A DNA stretch of 64,000 bases from Verrucomicrobiota bacterium (lineage in GTDB: Bacteria; Verrucomicrobiota; Verrucomicrobiia; Opitutales; UBA953), in NCBI GenBank assembly GCA_026397965.1, contig JAPLTU010000039.1, forward strand, positions 100,991-164,990, read 5' to 3'. Of the stretch, positions 16,386-24,524 are shown piece after piece (the stretch's first letter is position 1; each line of letters starts with the position of its first letter). The notes below the pieces were generated by a model that worked only from the letters and a program-made list of their open reading frames with translations, was not told the origin of the DNA and ran no database searches. The position numbers and the translations under genes are program-made.

Positions 16386-16414
16386 AAAGCCCGACAGGAT
16401 GTCGGGCTTTTTTG
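16386..16414 (+). terminator. Intrinsic terminator after the coiled-coil gene
   Basis: An 11-bp stem AAAGCCCGACA (16386-16396) with TGTCGGGCTTT (16400-16410) closes a GGA loop and runs into TTTG. It ends the coiled-coil transcript and separates it from the non-coding stretch downstream. Confidence 0.88.
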
Positions 16415-16474
16415 TGCCATGGCCTCCCGCCCAAGGCTTCGGCAACGCAGCCCTTTAGCCCAGCCCACGCCCTC

Positions 16475-16915
16475 TCACGCCAATACCCGCTTAAGCTTAG
16501 CGCGCAGAGCCAGCCGCCGGCTGGGCTTAAGTTCGCGCTCCCAGAGCCAGAGGACCCTCCAATCATTCTGCCTGAGGCTAAGCGAGTCACGGGCATCTCG
16601 GGGCTTATTCCTCGCGAACTTCTTACTCCCAAAGGCACGGTTGCCCTTCGGCTGGGTGCCACGCCGAGGAGGCCCGTACCAGCAACAACCATCGACTTAG
16701 ATCGCGATCCGTCTGGAACGGAAAATGAAATCCGGCCGCATCCGCAAGGGCCCATCCTTGGCATTCCGGCCGCCGATCCGCTGCTGTCGTTGCCACCGGG
16801 CGTAGCCTTCGCTACGGAGAACCTTCGCCTGCATGCCCTCGGTCGTCTGATTGCCCCTTCCGCGCACCTTCGCTATCAGCGCACTCCGCGGCTTCCGCGT
16901 GGTGATGGCCTTTGT
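16475..16915 (-). pseudogene. Decayed very-short-patch-repair (Vsr)-type endonuclease
   Basis: The 570 bp between the two facing terminators hold no intact gene, but one minus-strand frame keeps the outline of a Vsr mismatch endonuclease. In order it shows a KPRSALIAKVRGRGNQTTE start region, LRSEGYARWQRQQRIGG, RPDFIFRSRRIAI, then an in-frame TAA (16697-16699), VDGCCWYGPPRRGT, KGNRAFGSKKFARN, and DWRVLWLWERELKP near the end, closing at TGA (16475-16477). Working Vsr proteins have FVDGCFWHGCP here; the stop replaces the phenylalanine, the histidine of WHG is Y, and one cysteine is lost. No start codon is left in frame, since a TAA lies at 16916-16918. Vsr nicks T-G mismatches beside cytosine methylation sites; no partner methyltransferase is nearby. 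It is thus a relic of a defence or repair gene. Confidence 0.8.
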
Positions 16916-16984
16916 TTAATAAGACCCATTCCCCCATGGCTCGCCACGCACGTCGGCGCCCATCCTGGGACTACCCAAAACGAA

Positions 16985-17008
16985 AGGGGCCGACTTGCGT
17001 CGGCCCCT
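16985..17008 (-). terminator. Intrinsic terminator of the porin gene
   Basis: AGGGGCCGAC (16985-16994) pairs with GTCGGCCCCT (16999-17008) around TTGC. On the minus strand it is followed by TTCGTTTTG. It lies about 30 bp after the porin stop. Confidence 0.82.
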
Positions 17009-17022
17009 GCATGAAGCACTTG

Positions 17023-17040
17023 CTAAATCCTAGGATTTAG
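17023..17040. repeat. Perfect 18-bp palindrome at the porin stop
   Basis: CTAAATCCTAGGATTTAG is an exact palindrome that spans the TAA stop of the porin gene (17037-17039). It may form a small hairpin at the 3' end of the message ahead of the terminator and so protect it; this is an inference. Confidence 0.6.
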
Positions 17041-18428
17041 AAGGCGACCTGAGCTTGGAGACGGATGACGTCAACCGTGGCGCTGACCTGGCCCGCGCCG
17101 GTGGCGAGGGTAGAGGTCGAGGCCTGAGTGATGACGTCCTTGAACTCAGAGCGCTCGAAGCCGAACTGAATCTTGGCGTTGTAACCGTTCACCTTCTGGC
17201 CAAGGGCCTCGAGGTTGAAGTAGTAGTTCACGCCGAGGTAGATCGCGGTGGACTTGTCGTAGAGCAGGCCGGTGCCGGAGGGACCAGCGGCAGCGAAACC
17301 ACGCTCACCGTCGGAGATCTTCTGGCCGCGCATGTCGGTTTCGAGGTTCGTGTAGCGAGCGACGCCTTCCCAGTTGTCGTTAATCTTGTAGACGACCATG
17401 GCGGTATAGCCGGTCGGGGTGTGGTTCTGGTCGTCGGTGTTGACCGCGGCATCCATAGAGGAGGTCACCTTGGTGCTCATGTATTCACCCTGGAAGGTCC
17501 AGTTGAAGTACTTGGCCATGAGGAAGGGGTTGTAACCTTCAATGGTGGCCAGCGTGTTCACTGGAGTAGTGGTGGCGGCGAGGTAGCGGGAAGTTCCGTA
17601 GTTTACACCGACGGAGTAGGCTTCGTTATCCGAGATCTTATTGTTCCAGACGATGTTCGCGTAGTAGGCGAGATCGTTGGTGCTCGTACCTTCGGTAACG
17701 CGACCCTGAGCGGCATTCACGACGGAGGCACCGAACTCAAAGCCCTGAGGATTGACGACGCTGTTGTAGTGGAGACCGGTGTGGTGGGCGCCAAAACCGA
17801 GGCGACGACCGTCGGAGCGGCTGACGTTACCGTTTTCACCTTCGTTCCAATAACGATTGGTGATGCCACGCTCGACGGTGGAGAGCTTACCAGAGGAAGC
17901 CTTGAAGAGCGAGGTCAGTGTGCTTTCTTCATAACCCCAGGTCACCTTGCGGTAGCCGAGATCGAAGGTTCCGATTTCGCTGGAGTGCGAAACCATAGCG
18001 CGGTCGAGCCAAGAGGTGGTGCTGGAGGTGGTGTTACCCGAGGTGTCGAGGACGATATTACCCGAGATACCGTTGCCGACGTCGGCGAGGATTTCGAGGT
18101 AAAGGCGGCGCATCAGGAAGCCGTTCTGGATCGGCGCAGTGGCGTTAACCCCAGTCGCGGTGGACTGAGAGTAGCCGAAGCTCTGGTATTGAGCTTGGAA
18201 GTAACCGCCGATGGTGAAGCGCTTGGTGGCGTCTTCTTTGACGAAGACTTTATTGATGCCGGAAGAGGAACGAGCCTTGGCACCGTCTTCGATGGCCTTG
18301 GAGCGTTCTTCAGCGGTGATCACGCCTTTCTTCACGAGGAGGTCGAGCGTGGCTTTGTCTTGTGCGGAAGCAGAAACCGCGGTGAGGGCGGCAGCTGCGA
18401 TGAGCATGGACTTGAGGGCATGGTTCAT
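17037..18428 (-). CDS. Outer-membrane porin (phosphate-selective porin O/P-like)
   Basis: The 463-residue protein has a clear signal peptide (MNHALKSMLIAAAALTAVSASAQ, with cleavage after ASA) and alternating beta-strand sequence throughout, ending in the aromatic residue F required for outer-membrane insertion. An N-terminal segment (about 25-60, KATLDLLVKKGVITAEERSKA) resembles the periplasmic coiled or SLH-like part of such porins. The strand pattern and YFQAQYQSFG start of the barrel fit the OprO/OprP-like family; substrate cannot be assigned. Codon bias is strong and nearly free of rare codons, in line with an abundant envelope protein. It is monocistronic with its own terminator. Confidence 0.85.
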   Translation of the reverse strand: MNHALKSMLIAAAALTAVSASAQDKATLDLLVKKGVITAEERSKAIEDGAKARSSSGINKVFVKEDATKRFTIGGYFQAQYQSFGYSQSTATGVNATAPIQNGFLMRRLYLEILADVGNGISGNIVLDTSGNTTSSTTSWLDRAMVSHSSEIGTFDLGYRKVTWGYEESTLTSLFKASSGKLSTVERGITNRYWNEGENGNVSRSDGRRLGFGAHHTGLHYNSVVNPQGFEFGASVVNAAQGRVTEGTSTNDLAYYANIVWNNKISDNEAYSVGVNYGTSRYLAATTTPVNTLATIEGYNPFLMAKYFNWTFQGEYMSTKVTSSMDAAVNTDDQNHTPTGYTAMVVYKINDNWEGVARYTNLETDMRGQKISDGERGFAAAGPSGTGLLYDKSTAIYLGVNYYFNLEALGQKVNGYNAKIQFGFERSEFKDVITQASTSTLATGAGQVSATVDVIRLQAQVAF

Positions 18429-18444
18429 AGGTAGGTGTTGTTAT

Positions 18445-18464
18445 GCGTGAGGACTATCTCACGC
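18445..18464 (-). promoter_or_regulatory. Stem-loop in the porin leader
   Basis: GCGTGAG (18445-18451) is repeated inverted as CTCACGC (18458-18464) with a 6-base loop, 17 bp upstream of the porin ATG. It may be a 5' mRNA stabilising hairpin or an operator. Confidence 0.4.
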
Positions 18465-18524
18465 CATTGTTACAGGATTAAGACGAAAGGGTGAACAATC
18501 TGCCACAGAGTCGTCACCCGAAGT

Positions 18525-19388
18525 CTATAAAAGCTCACTTAAACCTGCATAAATACTGGCAAATTGCGGTTTCCAAGTCACTTCGCCCCTGAATCGACTG
18601 GCATCCACGATTCGATTGGGCTGATCCCGACCCCCGCGTCGCAACCTCGGCCCTCCCGGGGCCGCTTCATCAAACACTAATTCGACCCCGCCCAAACGCT
18701 GCGCGATCCATCGGGCCAACTGACTTTTCGTCACGGGATTTCCATCGCTGACATTATAAACCCGCGCGCCCGCCGGCCCTGAGACCAGCGACGCGAGGAC
18801 CGACGAGGCCGCATCATCCCGGTGGAGATAATTAATAAAATGATCCACGCGGCCGCCGATGACATTTTCTCCGCGCTTAAGTTGATCGACCAAATGATGT
18901 CGCCCAGGTCCATACAACCCGCCGAATCGCAAAACCCGGACGCACTCTAACTCCGCCGCCATCACGGCTTTCTCGCCCTCTAAGATCGCATCCGCCGTCG
19001 GGGTGCCGCCGACCGCCGAATCTTCATTCACGACAAGCCCATCGTCCTGCCGATAAACGCCCGTCGAACTCGTGAAAATAAATTTTCGCGCTCCGACGCT
19101 CTTCGCCCAAGCCAGGGCACGCTTCACGCCGACATCATAAGCCAGAGCGTAAGCCTCTGGCCCGCCGCCGCCCGTGCTCGCCGCATAAACGACCGCGTCA
19201 AAAGTATCGGGCAGAAGCGACCAGTCTCCTTGCTGAATATCAAAGGCCTCCGCCGCCAATCCCTCCACTCGAAGTCGATCCCGTGACGCAGCCGATCGCA
19301 CCACGCCAAGAAATTCGTGCCCCTGGCTTTGGGCGAGGCGGGCAAACTGAGCCCCCACATAACCGCAGCCGAGGACGGCGATCTTCAT
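18525..19388 (-). CDS. NAD(P)-dependent SDR-family epimerase/reductase
   Basis: An extended short-chain dehydrogenase of 287 residues begins with the Rossmann motif MKIAVLGCGYVGAQFA. It resembles the YeeZ/SDR_a5 type of nucleotide-sugar epimerase-like proteins, with the catalytic region FTSSTGVYRQDDG lacking a clear canonical YxxxK, so an atypical member. The frame extends 12 codons upstream into lpxB, but the ATG at 19388 lies 8 bp after the lpxB stop and directly before the Rossmann core, and was chosen. It is the third gene of an operon with the GnnA-like dehydrogenase and lpxB, which suggests, without proving, a role in envelope sugar metabolism. Confidence 0.8.
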   Translation of the reverse strand: MKIAVLGCGYVGAQFARLAQSQGHEFLGVVRSAASRDRLRVEGLAAEAFDIQQGDWSLLPDTFDAVVYAASTGGGGPEAYALAYDVGVKRALAWAKSVGARKFIFTSSTGVYRQDDGLVVNEDSAVGGTPTADAILEGEKAVMAAELECVRVLRFGGLYGPGRHHLVDQLKRGENVIGGRVDHFINYLHRDDAASSVLASLVSGPAGARVYNVSDGNPVTKSQLARWIAQRLGGVELVFDEAAPGGPRLRRGGRDQPNRIVDASRFRGEVTWKPQFASIYAGLSELL

Positions 19389-19396
19389 CGGCTGGT

Positions 19397-20584
19397 TCAC
19401 GATTTCAGGAATGAAGTCATCCATTCCGCAGGCGTAGCGCCTGACTTGGCGGAAAGCTCCCGCAAAAGCTCCGCCGCATCGGTGCGAGCAAGTGCTCGGG
19501 CGTCAGGCGCACTGACACAGTCCTGTAAGCGTCGGGCCAAGGAGTCGGGATCGCAGGCTGATTGTAAATATTCGGGCCAGGCGTCGCGCTTGAGCAAGAT
19601 ATTGGCGATGCCCAAACGATCCACATGCCCGGCGATCAAACGGCGTCCGACGAACCAAGTCAGCGGATTAGCCCGATAAACAACCGCACCCGGAATACCG
19701 GCCAATGCTACCGTCAGCGACATCGTGCCGGAACTGACCAACGCCGCACAACCGGCCACAGGGCCTTCCGAGACCGGGCGCAGATCAATCCCCCGAGCCT
19801 CTTCACCATATTCAGCTAAAAGCCGATACAGCTCCGCATGCACCTCGCCGCCGGTGTGCAGTACCAAGGCCCGCTGTTTCGGATTCTTTTGACGGAACTT
19901 AGCAAACGCTTCGATGAGCGTCGGGAAAATCTTCCGCACGGGCTTGGGTCGACTACCGGGCAGCAACAAGACTGGACCCGCGGCATCGTAACTTAAACCA
20001 GGCACATGGCCGGCCTCCGCAAACGGATGGCCGACGAATTGCGCCGGCAACTTGGTGTCCGCATAACAAGCCGGTTCGAAAGGAAATATCGTACCCACGC
20101 CATCCAGATCGCGGGCCATCGTGAAGCGACGCTTAGGCTTCCAGGCCCAGAGTTGCGGGCTGACGTACTGAATCACGGCGGTCTCGCCGCCGCCCTGACG
20201 GGAAAGCCCCGCGAGGCGGAGTTCATTGGCCAAGCGTAAATTCAACCCGGGATAATCTACTAAGACGACCAGCCGCGGCTTCCATCTCAAGGTCCAGGCC
20301 AACATCCGACCAAAAAGCCGGCGGTAAAACGGATACGCCGCCAGCACTTCGACGATGCCGACCGCCGAAAAACCCGTCATATCAAAAAGCATTTGCGCTC
20401 CTGCTTCGCGAATCCGCGGACCACCAAACGCCGCAATCCGGAGGCCGGGGTTCGCTTTAAGAAGATCGGCGACGACCTTGGCCGCATGCTGATCGCCCGA
20501 ATGCTCCCCCGCGATGACCAAGACGTCGACCGCCCCCGCACGCGGAGGCGAAAAGACACTTGGGATCACCGGAAAAGAACTCAT
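19397..20584 (-). CDS. lpxB: Lipid-A-disaccharide synthase
   Basis: LpxB, a membrane-associated GT-B glycosyltransferase, joins UDP-2,3-diacylglucosamine to lipid X to make the lipid A disaccharide. The 395-residue length and sequence are typical: VLVIAGEHSGDQHAAKV at the start, VYRANPLTWFVGRRL near the end, and the LLLPGSRPKPV nucleotide-binding loop in the middle. Its presence shows the organism makes lipopolysaccharide. Its start overlaps the stop of the upstream Gfo/Idh gene by four bases, so the two are translationally coupled. Confidence 0.94.
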   Translation of the reverse strand: MSSFPVIPSVFSPPRAGAVDVLVIAGEHSGDQHAAKVVADLLKANPGLRIAAFGGPRIREAGAQMLFDMTGFSAVGIVEVLAAYPFYRRLFGRMLAWTLRWKPRLVVLVDYPGLNLRLANELRLAGLSRQGGGETAVIQYVSPQLWAWKPKRRFTMARDLDGVGTIFPFEPACYADTKLPAQFVGHPFAEAGHVPGLSYDAAGPVLLLPGSRPKPVRKIFPTLIEAFAKFRQKNPKQRALVLHTGGEVHAELYRLLAEYGEEARGIDLRPVSEGPVAGCAALVSSGTMSLTVALAGIPGAVVYRANPLTWFVGRRLIAGHVDRLGIANILLKRDAWPEYLQSACDPDSLARRLQDCVSAPDARALARTDAAELLRELSAKSGATPAEWMTSFLKS

Positions 20585-21525
20585 CGGCGGGCCAGGCCGG
20601 TACGAATTTGCTCGGTGATGCGAATGGCGACCTCCAGCGCCGTCCGGCCCAATTCACCGCTGACCTTTGGAGTTTTACGATCGCGCACGCAGGCGACAAA
20701 AGAGCCGAGCTCGATGGCGAGCGGCTCACCCTTCTCGATCGGAATTTCTTCTTTAGCAAAACCGCCCTCGGCGGCGGGGTCCACGCGGACCGTGTGGCCC
20801 TTTTGGCCCATGAAATCAATCGAGAGATAGCCGCCCGTCTGGAAAACCCGAATCTCCCGATTCTTCTTCAGCGACACCCGGCTCGCGCTCAAATTAGCGA
20901 CGCAGCCGTTCTTGAAAGCAATTCGAGCATTGGCGATATCTTCCGTCTTCGTGACGACCGAGACGCCGACGGCATCGATGCGTTCGACCGGTGAATTAGC
21001 CAATTGCAGCACGATGCCGATATCATGAATCATGAGATCGAGAACGACTCCGACCTCGGTCCCGCGAGGCGTAAACGGAGCCAGTCGTTCAGCCGTGATG
21101 TAGCGCGCGTCGACCACGGCTTTTTCCAAGTAAGACATCACGGGGTTATAATGTTCGATATGGCCGACCTGGACAATCCGTTCGGCCTTGGCGGCGGCGG
21201 CCAGAATCTGCGCAGCCTCTTCCAACGTCACGCAGATCGGCTTCTCGATGAGCAAATTACAGCCAGCCGCCAACAGGGGTAACGCGACGGCAGCATGGAA
21301 GTTGGTCGGAACCACGATGCTCACGGCATCGCAGGCGCTGGCCATCTCTTCGAGCGAGGTAAAGCGATGGCAATGATACTTGGCGCACATTTCGGCGGCC
21401 CGGGCATCGTTCGGCTCATAGATGCCAGCGAGCTCCGCCCCGGGGAGGGTCGAGTAGATGCGGGCGTGATGCTGGCCGAGCGAACCGGTACCAGCCACCC
21501 CGCAGCGAATGCACGTTGCAGTCAT
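20581..21525 (-). CDS. Gfo/Idh/MocA oxidoreductase, GnnA-like
   Basis: The 314-residue protein has the Gfo/Idh/MocA layout: Rossmann GVAGTGSLGQHHARIY, the EKPICVT motif near residue 95 and a C-terminal alpha/beta domain. Its sequence, with VGHIEHYNPVMSYLE, VLDLMIHDIGIVLQ and SASRVSLKKNREIRVFQ, resembles UDP-GlcNAc 3-dehydrogenase (GnnA), which oxidises the 3-OH of UDP-GlcNAc as the first step to 2,3-diamino lipid A. Direct coupling to lpxB supports an LPS role. The partner aminotransferase GnnB is not adjacent. The ATG at 21525 was chosen because the preceding 12 codons of the frame are not Rossmann-like. Other sugar dehydrogenase functions remain possible. Confidence 0.8.
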   Translation of the reverse strand: MTATCIRCGVAGTGSLGQHHARIYSTLPGAELAGIYEPNDARAAEMCAKYHCHRFTSLEEMASACDAVSIVVPTNFHAAVALPLLAAGCNLLIEKPICVTLEEAAQILAAAAKAERIVQVGHIEHYNPVMSYLEKAVVDARYITAERLAPFTPRGTEVGVVLDLMIHDIGIVLQLANSPVERIDAVGVSVVTKTEDIANARIAFKNGCVANLSASRVSLKKNREIRVFQTGGYLSIDFMGQKGHTVRVDPAAEGGFAKEEIPIEKGEPLAIELGSFVACVRDRKTPKVSGELGRTALEVAIRITEQIRTGLARR

Positions 21526-21557
21526 GGCCGATAGACTTCTACGCCCGGGGCTTATCT

Positions 21558-21695
21558 TCAATCCGAAAACCTACCCGGCTTGACGTCGAAGGTCGGCGTT
21601 TCCTTGGCGCGCCTCACCTTCACGAGGCTACCCTCTTGAGTCCACGAAGCCCTCACGCTATGCGCCGAATCTGAGGCCGGGTTTCGCTGCTGCAT
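21558..21695 (-). CDS. Possible 45-residue protein upstream of the GnnA-like gene
   Basis: In an otherwise empty 350-bp spacer, an ATG at 21695 opens a 45-codon frame, basic and moderately well formed (core SLVKVRRAKETPTFDVKPGR). It ends 32 bp before the GnnA-like start on the same strand. No family is recognised and no ribosome binding site is clear. It could be a small protein, the end of a decayed gene, or chance. Confidence 0.25.
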   Translation of the reverse strand: MQQRNPASDSAHSVRASWTQEGSLVKVRRAKETPTFDVKPGRFSD

Positions 21696-21839
21696 AGCAT
21701 CGCTTTAAGCCTGCTGGATGACTTCGGCGATTGCTTACCAGAGATCTGAGCGTCGCCGAGTCTTTGACGCGACTCCCGGTCGCAACCTTTCGATAGAGGT
21801 CGTCAATCCCGAAAGCCCTACATTTCAGTTACAACCTTG

Positions 21840-21868
21840 TTGCCCATTCCCTATCTTACTGGGTATAT
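21840..21868 (+). promoter_or_regulatory. Candidate promoter of the SirB1-like operon
   Basis: TTGCCC (21840-21845) and GTATAT (21863-21868) are separated by 17 bp in a locally AT-rich stretch. Transcription would begin near 21875, only a couple of bases before the ATG at 21877, again pointing to a nearly leaderless mRNA. The rest of the 21696-21839 spacer shows nothing I can name. Confidence 0.4.
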
Positions 21869-21876
21869 CTTAATTC

Positions 21877-22722
21877 ATGACGCATGAAGCGCAGTTGGCG
21901 AACCTAGGACGCCTCCTCGACGACCCCTCACCCGTCGTCCGAAAAGCCGTACTCGAAAAAGTCAAATCTGCCGGCACGGCGGGGATTCTTTGGCTCGAAA
22001 CTCTGATGGAGGACGAGAGATTAAGCCCGCACGCCCAGGGTATTCTCGTCGACTTACGCACCCCCGAAGCTGCCGCTCACGCCTTTTTGGCCTACATTAA
22101 AAAAGGCCCGTTAGACCTCGAGGAAGCCTGCCTGCTGCTGGAACGTGCGGCCGACCCCAGTCTGGCTCACCAAGCTTACAAGAGTGAGTTAGACCGCCTG
22201 GCCAATCGCACCCGTGAACTGATGGCCGAGCCGCTTGACGTCCGAGCTAAGTGCCGGCTGCTTTGCCGGGTGATCTTTGGCGAAGAAGGCTATCGTGGCG
22301 CCCAAGAGAGCTTTGCCGTTCCATCCTCATCGCTGCTCTCTCAGGTCATGGCGACTCGACGCGGAATCCCTATTTCGCTTTGCTTGGTCTTCCTACTCGT
22401 CGCCCGACGCCTTGGACTGCCCGTCGAACCCGTGGGCCTGCCTGGCCGCTTCATGGTGGGTGTCTTCCGCGGCCGTGAGCCTCTTTACATCGATTGCTAC
22501 GAGGGCGGAGCCTTTCGCACCCGTGCCGAGATTCAACTCCTTCTGCTCGACAACCAACTACCGGCCGATGAGGCCTTTCTGCAAGCAGTCTCCAGCCACC
22601 AAACCTTGGCCCGCTGCTGTCGCAATCTGGTTTCTCAATGCGAAGCCCAAGGAGACGATTGCAGTAGCCGTCTTTTCCTAAGCTTCGTCCACGCCTTGGA
22701 AAAAATCGATGAGCGTGCCTGA
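21877..22722 (+). CDS. SirB1/transglutaminase-like family protein
   Basis: The 281-residue protein belongs to the SirB1 N-terminal (transglutaminase-like) family. Residues 1-100 are helical, HEAT-like; the conserved core lies at about 155-200 with RRGIPISLCLVFLLVARRLGLPVEPVGLPGRF, where GIPIS and GLPG are the family signature, followed by YIDCYEGG. Members are widespread, often with TPR tails, but biochemical function is unknown. Its last 14 bases overlap aroE, so it is co-translated with shikimate dehydrogenase and probably the prepilin peptidase gene. Confidence 0.82.
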   Translation: MTHEAQLANLGRLLDDPSPVVRKAVLEKVKSAGTAGILWLETLMEDERLSPHAQGILVDLRTPEAAAHAFLAYIKKGPLDLEEACLLLERAADPSLAHQAYKSELDRLANRTRELMAEPLDVRAKCRLLCRVIFGEEGYRGAQESFAVPSSSLLSQVMATRRGIPISLCLVFLLVARRLGLPVEPVGLPGRFMVGVFRGREPLYIDCYEGGAFRTRAEIQLLLLDNQLPADEAFLQAVSSHQTLARCCRNLVSQCEAQGDDCSSRLFLSFVHALEKIDERA

Positions 22723-23599
22723 AACCCTTACCCTGGCGCTTCTTCGCGAGGCTGAATTTAAAGGCCCCCAACTTGGCGTCTTAGGCGACCCGATTGCCCA
22801 CTCGCTCAGCCCGGCCATGCATAACGCGGCCATCGCCGCCCTGGTGCCCACTCACCCCAAATTAGCAGGGCTCCATTACCACCGCCTGCACATCACCGCC
22901 GCCGAGCTTTCGCTCGCCCTACCGTTACTGCGTAACAAGGGCTTCATCGGCCTCAATCTTACGGTACCGCACAAGATTCAAGCCCTTGAACTCGTCACGC
23001 AATTATCACCCGAAGCCCGCCAGGCCGCTTCCGTGAATACCCTGACCATCGATGGCGCAGGATGGGCCGGACATACGACGGACGGGCGTGGCTTCATCGA
23101 AGCGTTGCGGGAAAATTCCGGCCACAGCGTCCAAGGCTGCGACATCATCCTGCTGGGTGCTGGTGGTGCCGCCCGGGCCGTCGCCGCCGCTTGTCTCACG
23201 GAGAATTGCCGATCGCTGAAGGTTTATAATCGCGATGGCGCCCGCGCCCAAGGCCTTGCGGAAGCGCTCCACGACCCCCGCGTCTCCGCTCATGAAATTT
23301 CGAAGCTCGGCCTGCCTTCGCTCGACGCGATCATCGTCAATTGCACGACGCTTGGATTGAAGGCTTCGGATTCATCGCCTCTGCCAGCCGAACTTCTTCA
23401 GCCCGGACAGTTTATTTTTGATACGACTTACGGCTCCAGCCCGGCGCAGTTGATCCGCGATGCCCGCGCCAAAGGCATTTCGCACTGCGACGGCCGTGCC
23501 ATGTTGCGCTGGCAAGGCGCCCTCGCTTTTCAACTATGGACCGGTACCCTTCCTCCTGCCGCCCCCATGCGCCAAGCCCTCGGCGAGTCTGCTCTCTAA
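22709..23599 (+). CDS. aroE: Shikimate dehydrogenase
   Basis: AroE reduces 3-dehydroshikimate with NADPH in the chorismate pathway. The shikimate-binding SLSPAMHNAA and LNLTVPHK (with the catalytic lysine), the NADP-binding GAGGAARAVAAA loop and the NCTTLGL segment are all visible in a 296-residue chain of usual size. It starts inside the preceding gene and ends 6 bp before the prepilin peptidase gene. The linkage of aroE to pilD-like genes is seen in some other bacteria. Confidence 0.95.
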   Translation: MSVPETLTLALLREAEFKGPQLGVLGDPIAHSLSPAMHNAAIAALVPTHPKLAGLHYHRLHITAAELSLALPLLRNKGFIGLNLTVPHKIQALELVTQLSPEARQAASVNTLTIDGAGWAGHTTDGRGFIEALRENSGHSVQGCDIILLGAGGAARAVAAACLTENCRSLKVYNRDGARAQGLAEALHDPRVSAHEISKLGLPSLDAIIVNCTTLGLKASDSSPLPAELLQPGQFIFDTTYGSSPAQLIRDARAKGISHCDGRAMLRWQGALAFQLWTGTLPPAAPMRQALGESAL

Positions 23600-23605
23600 T
23601 TCTCC

Positions 23606-24466
23606 ATGCCGCTACTTACCGCCCTCCAACACTTCGCCGCACAACATCCGGCCCTTACGGTCGTATTTGTCGGCATTTTCGGCGCGTGCATCGGCAGCTT
23701 TTTAAATGTCTGCATCCATCGCATGCCCAAAGGCGAATCCATCATCACGCCGGGGTCGCGTTGCGCCTGCGGCAAGCCGATTCCCTTCTGGCTCAACCTT
23801 CCGCTGGTAGGCTGGCTGTCACTTCGCGGCCAGGCACGCTGTTGCGGAATTCCTATTTCCGTCCGTTACCCGCTCGTCGAACTGATCACCGCCTTACTTT
23901 TCATCGCGTCCTGGATAATGCTACCGGGCCCGAAGGCGGCCCTCGCCTGCATCTTCCTGCCCCTTCTCATCTTACTCGCGGGCTGCGACCTGGATGACAT
24001 GATGGTACCCGACGCCCCTAACTTCGCTCTGGTCGGAACGGGAATCATCTTTTCCATGCTCGCGCCCTCGTTGCATAATGAGACCGGACACCCGATTGAA
24101 GTCATCAACCGCATCCACGCCCTCGGCGACAGCTTGATCGGCGTGGCAGCGGGCACAGCCTTGGTCTGGTGGATCCGCACCATCGGCACCGTCCTAGCAG
24201 GCCGAGAAGCGATGGGTGAAGCCGACATCATTCTCTGTGCAGGGATTGGCGCTTATTGCGGCTGGCAGGGTGCCTTATTCTGCCTCTTCGGAGGGTCGGT
24301 AATCGGCGTTATCACCGCCCTTCCTGCCCTAATTTCAGCAAAAATCAGGGGTTCAGAATATGAAGGTATCGTTCCTTTCGTGCCCAGCATGGCGGCCGCC
24401 GGGGCGATTTGGTTCTTCCGCGGCCCCGAACTGCTCCTCGCTTGGCATAACTGGGTGGCATCGTGA
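23606..24466 (+). CDS. Prepilin peptidase (A24 family)
   Basis: This membrane aspartic protease (286 residues) cleaves, and in many bacteria N-methylates, type IV pilins or type II secretion pseudopilins. The N-terminal GACIGSFLNVCIHRMPKGESI block is classic. Catalytic aspartates are expected at D128 (GCDLDD) and D207 (MGEADI). The cytoplasmic zinc loop has four cysteines, C53, C55, C79 and C80, giving C-x-C and C-C spacing rather than the usual two C-x2-C pairs. Several membrane helices follow. No pilus genes are in the window. It closes the run that begins with the SirB1-like gene. Confidence 0.92.
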   Translation: MPLLTALQHFAAQHPALTVVFVGIFGACIGSFLNVCIHRMPKGESIITPGSRCACGKPIPFWLNLPLVGWLSLRGQARCCGIPISVRYPLVELITALLFIASWIMLPGPKAALACIFLPLLILLAGCDLDDMMVPDAPNFALVGTGIIFSMLAPSLHNETGHPIEVINRIHALGDSLIGVAAGTALVWWIRTIGTVLAGREAMGEADIILCAGIGAYCGWQGALFCLFGGSVIGVITALPALISAKIRGSEYEGIVPFVPSMAAAGAIWFFRGPELLLAWHNWVAS

Positions 24467-24524
24467 ATCGTTCTGGCTTGTCAGCGCCCGTCCCCACCTC
24501 AATCCTCAATCTACCCCTCTCACT

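Noticed and set aside
16139..17014. A 291-residue plus-strand frame through the terminator and Vsr relic
   Set aside because: It has no start codon after the coiled-coil gene, crosses a strong terminator, and the minus strand carries the Vsr remnants that explain the openness.
17055..18434. A 459-residue plus-strand frame opposite the porin gene
   Set aside because: It is the antisense of a strongly biased, signal-peptide-bearing porin. Its composition (V, G and E rich) is what biased codons give on the other strand.
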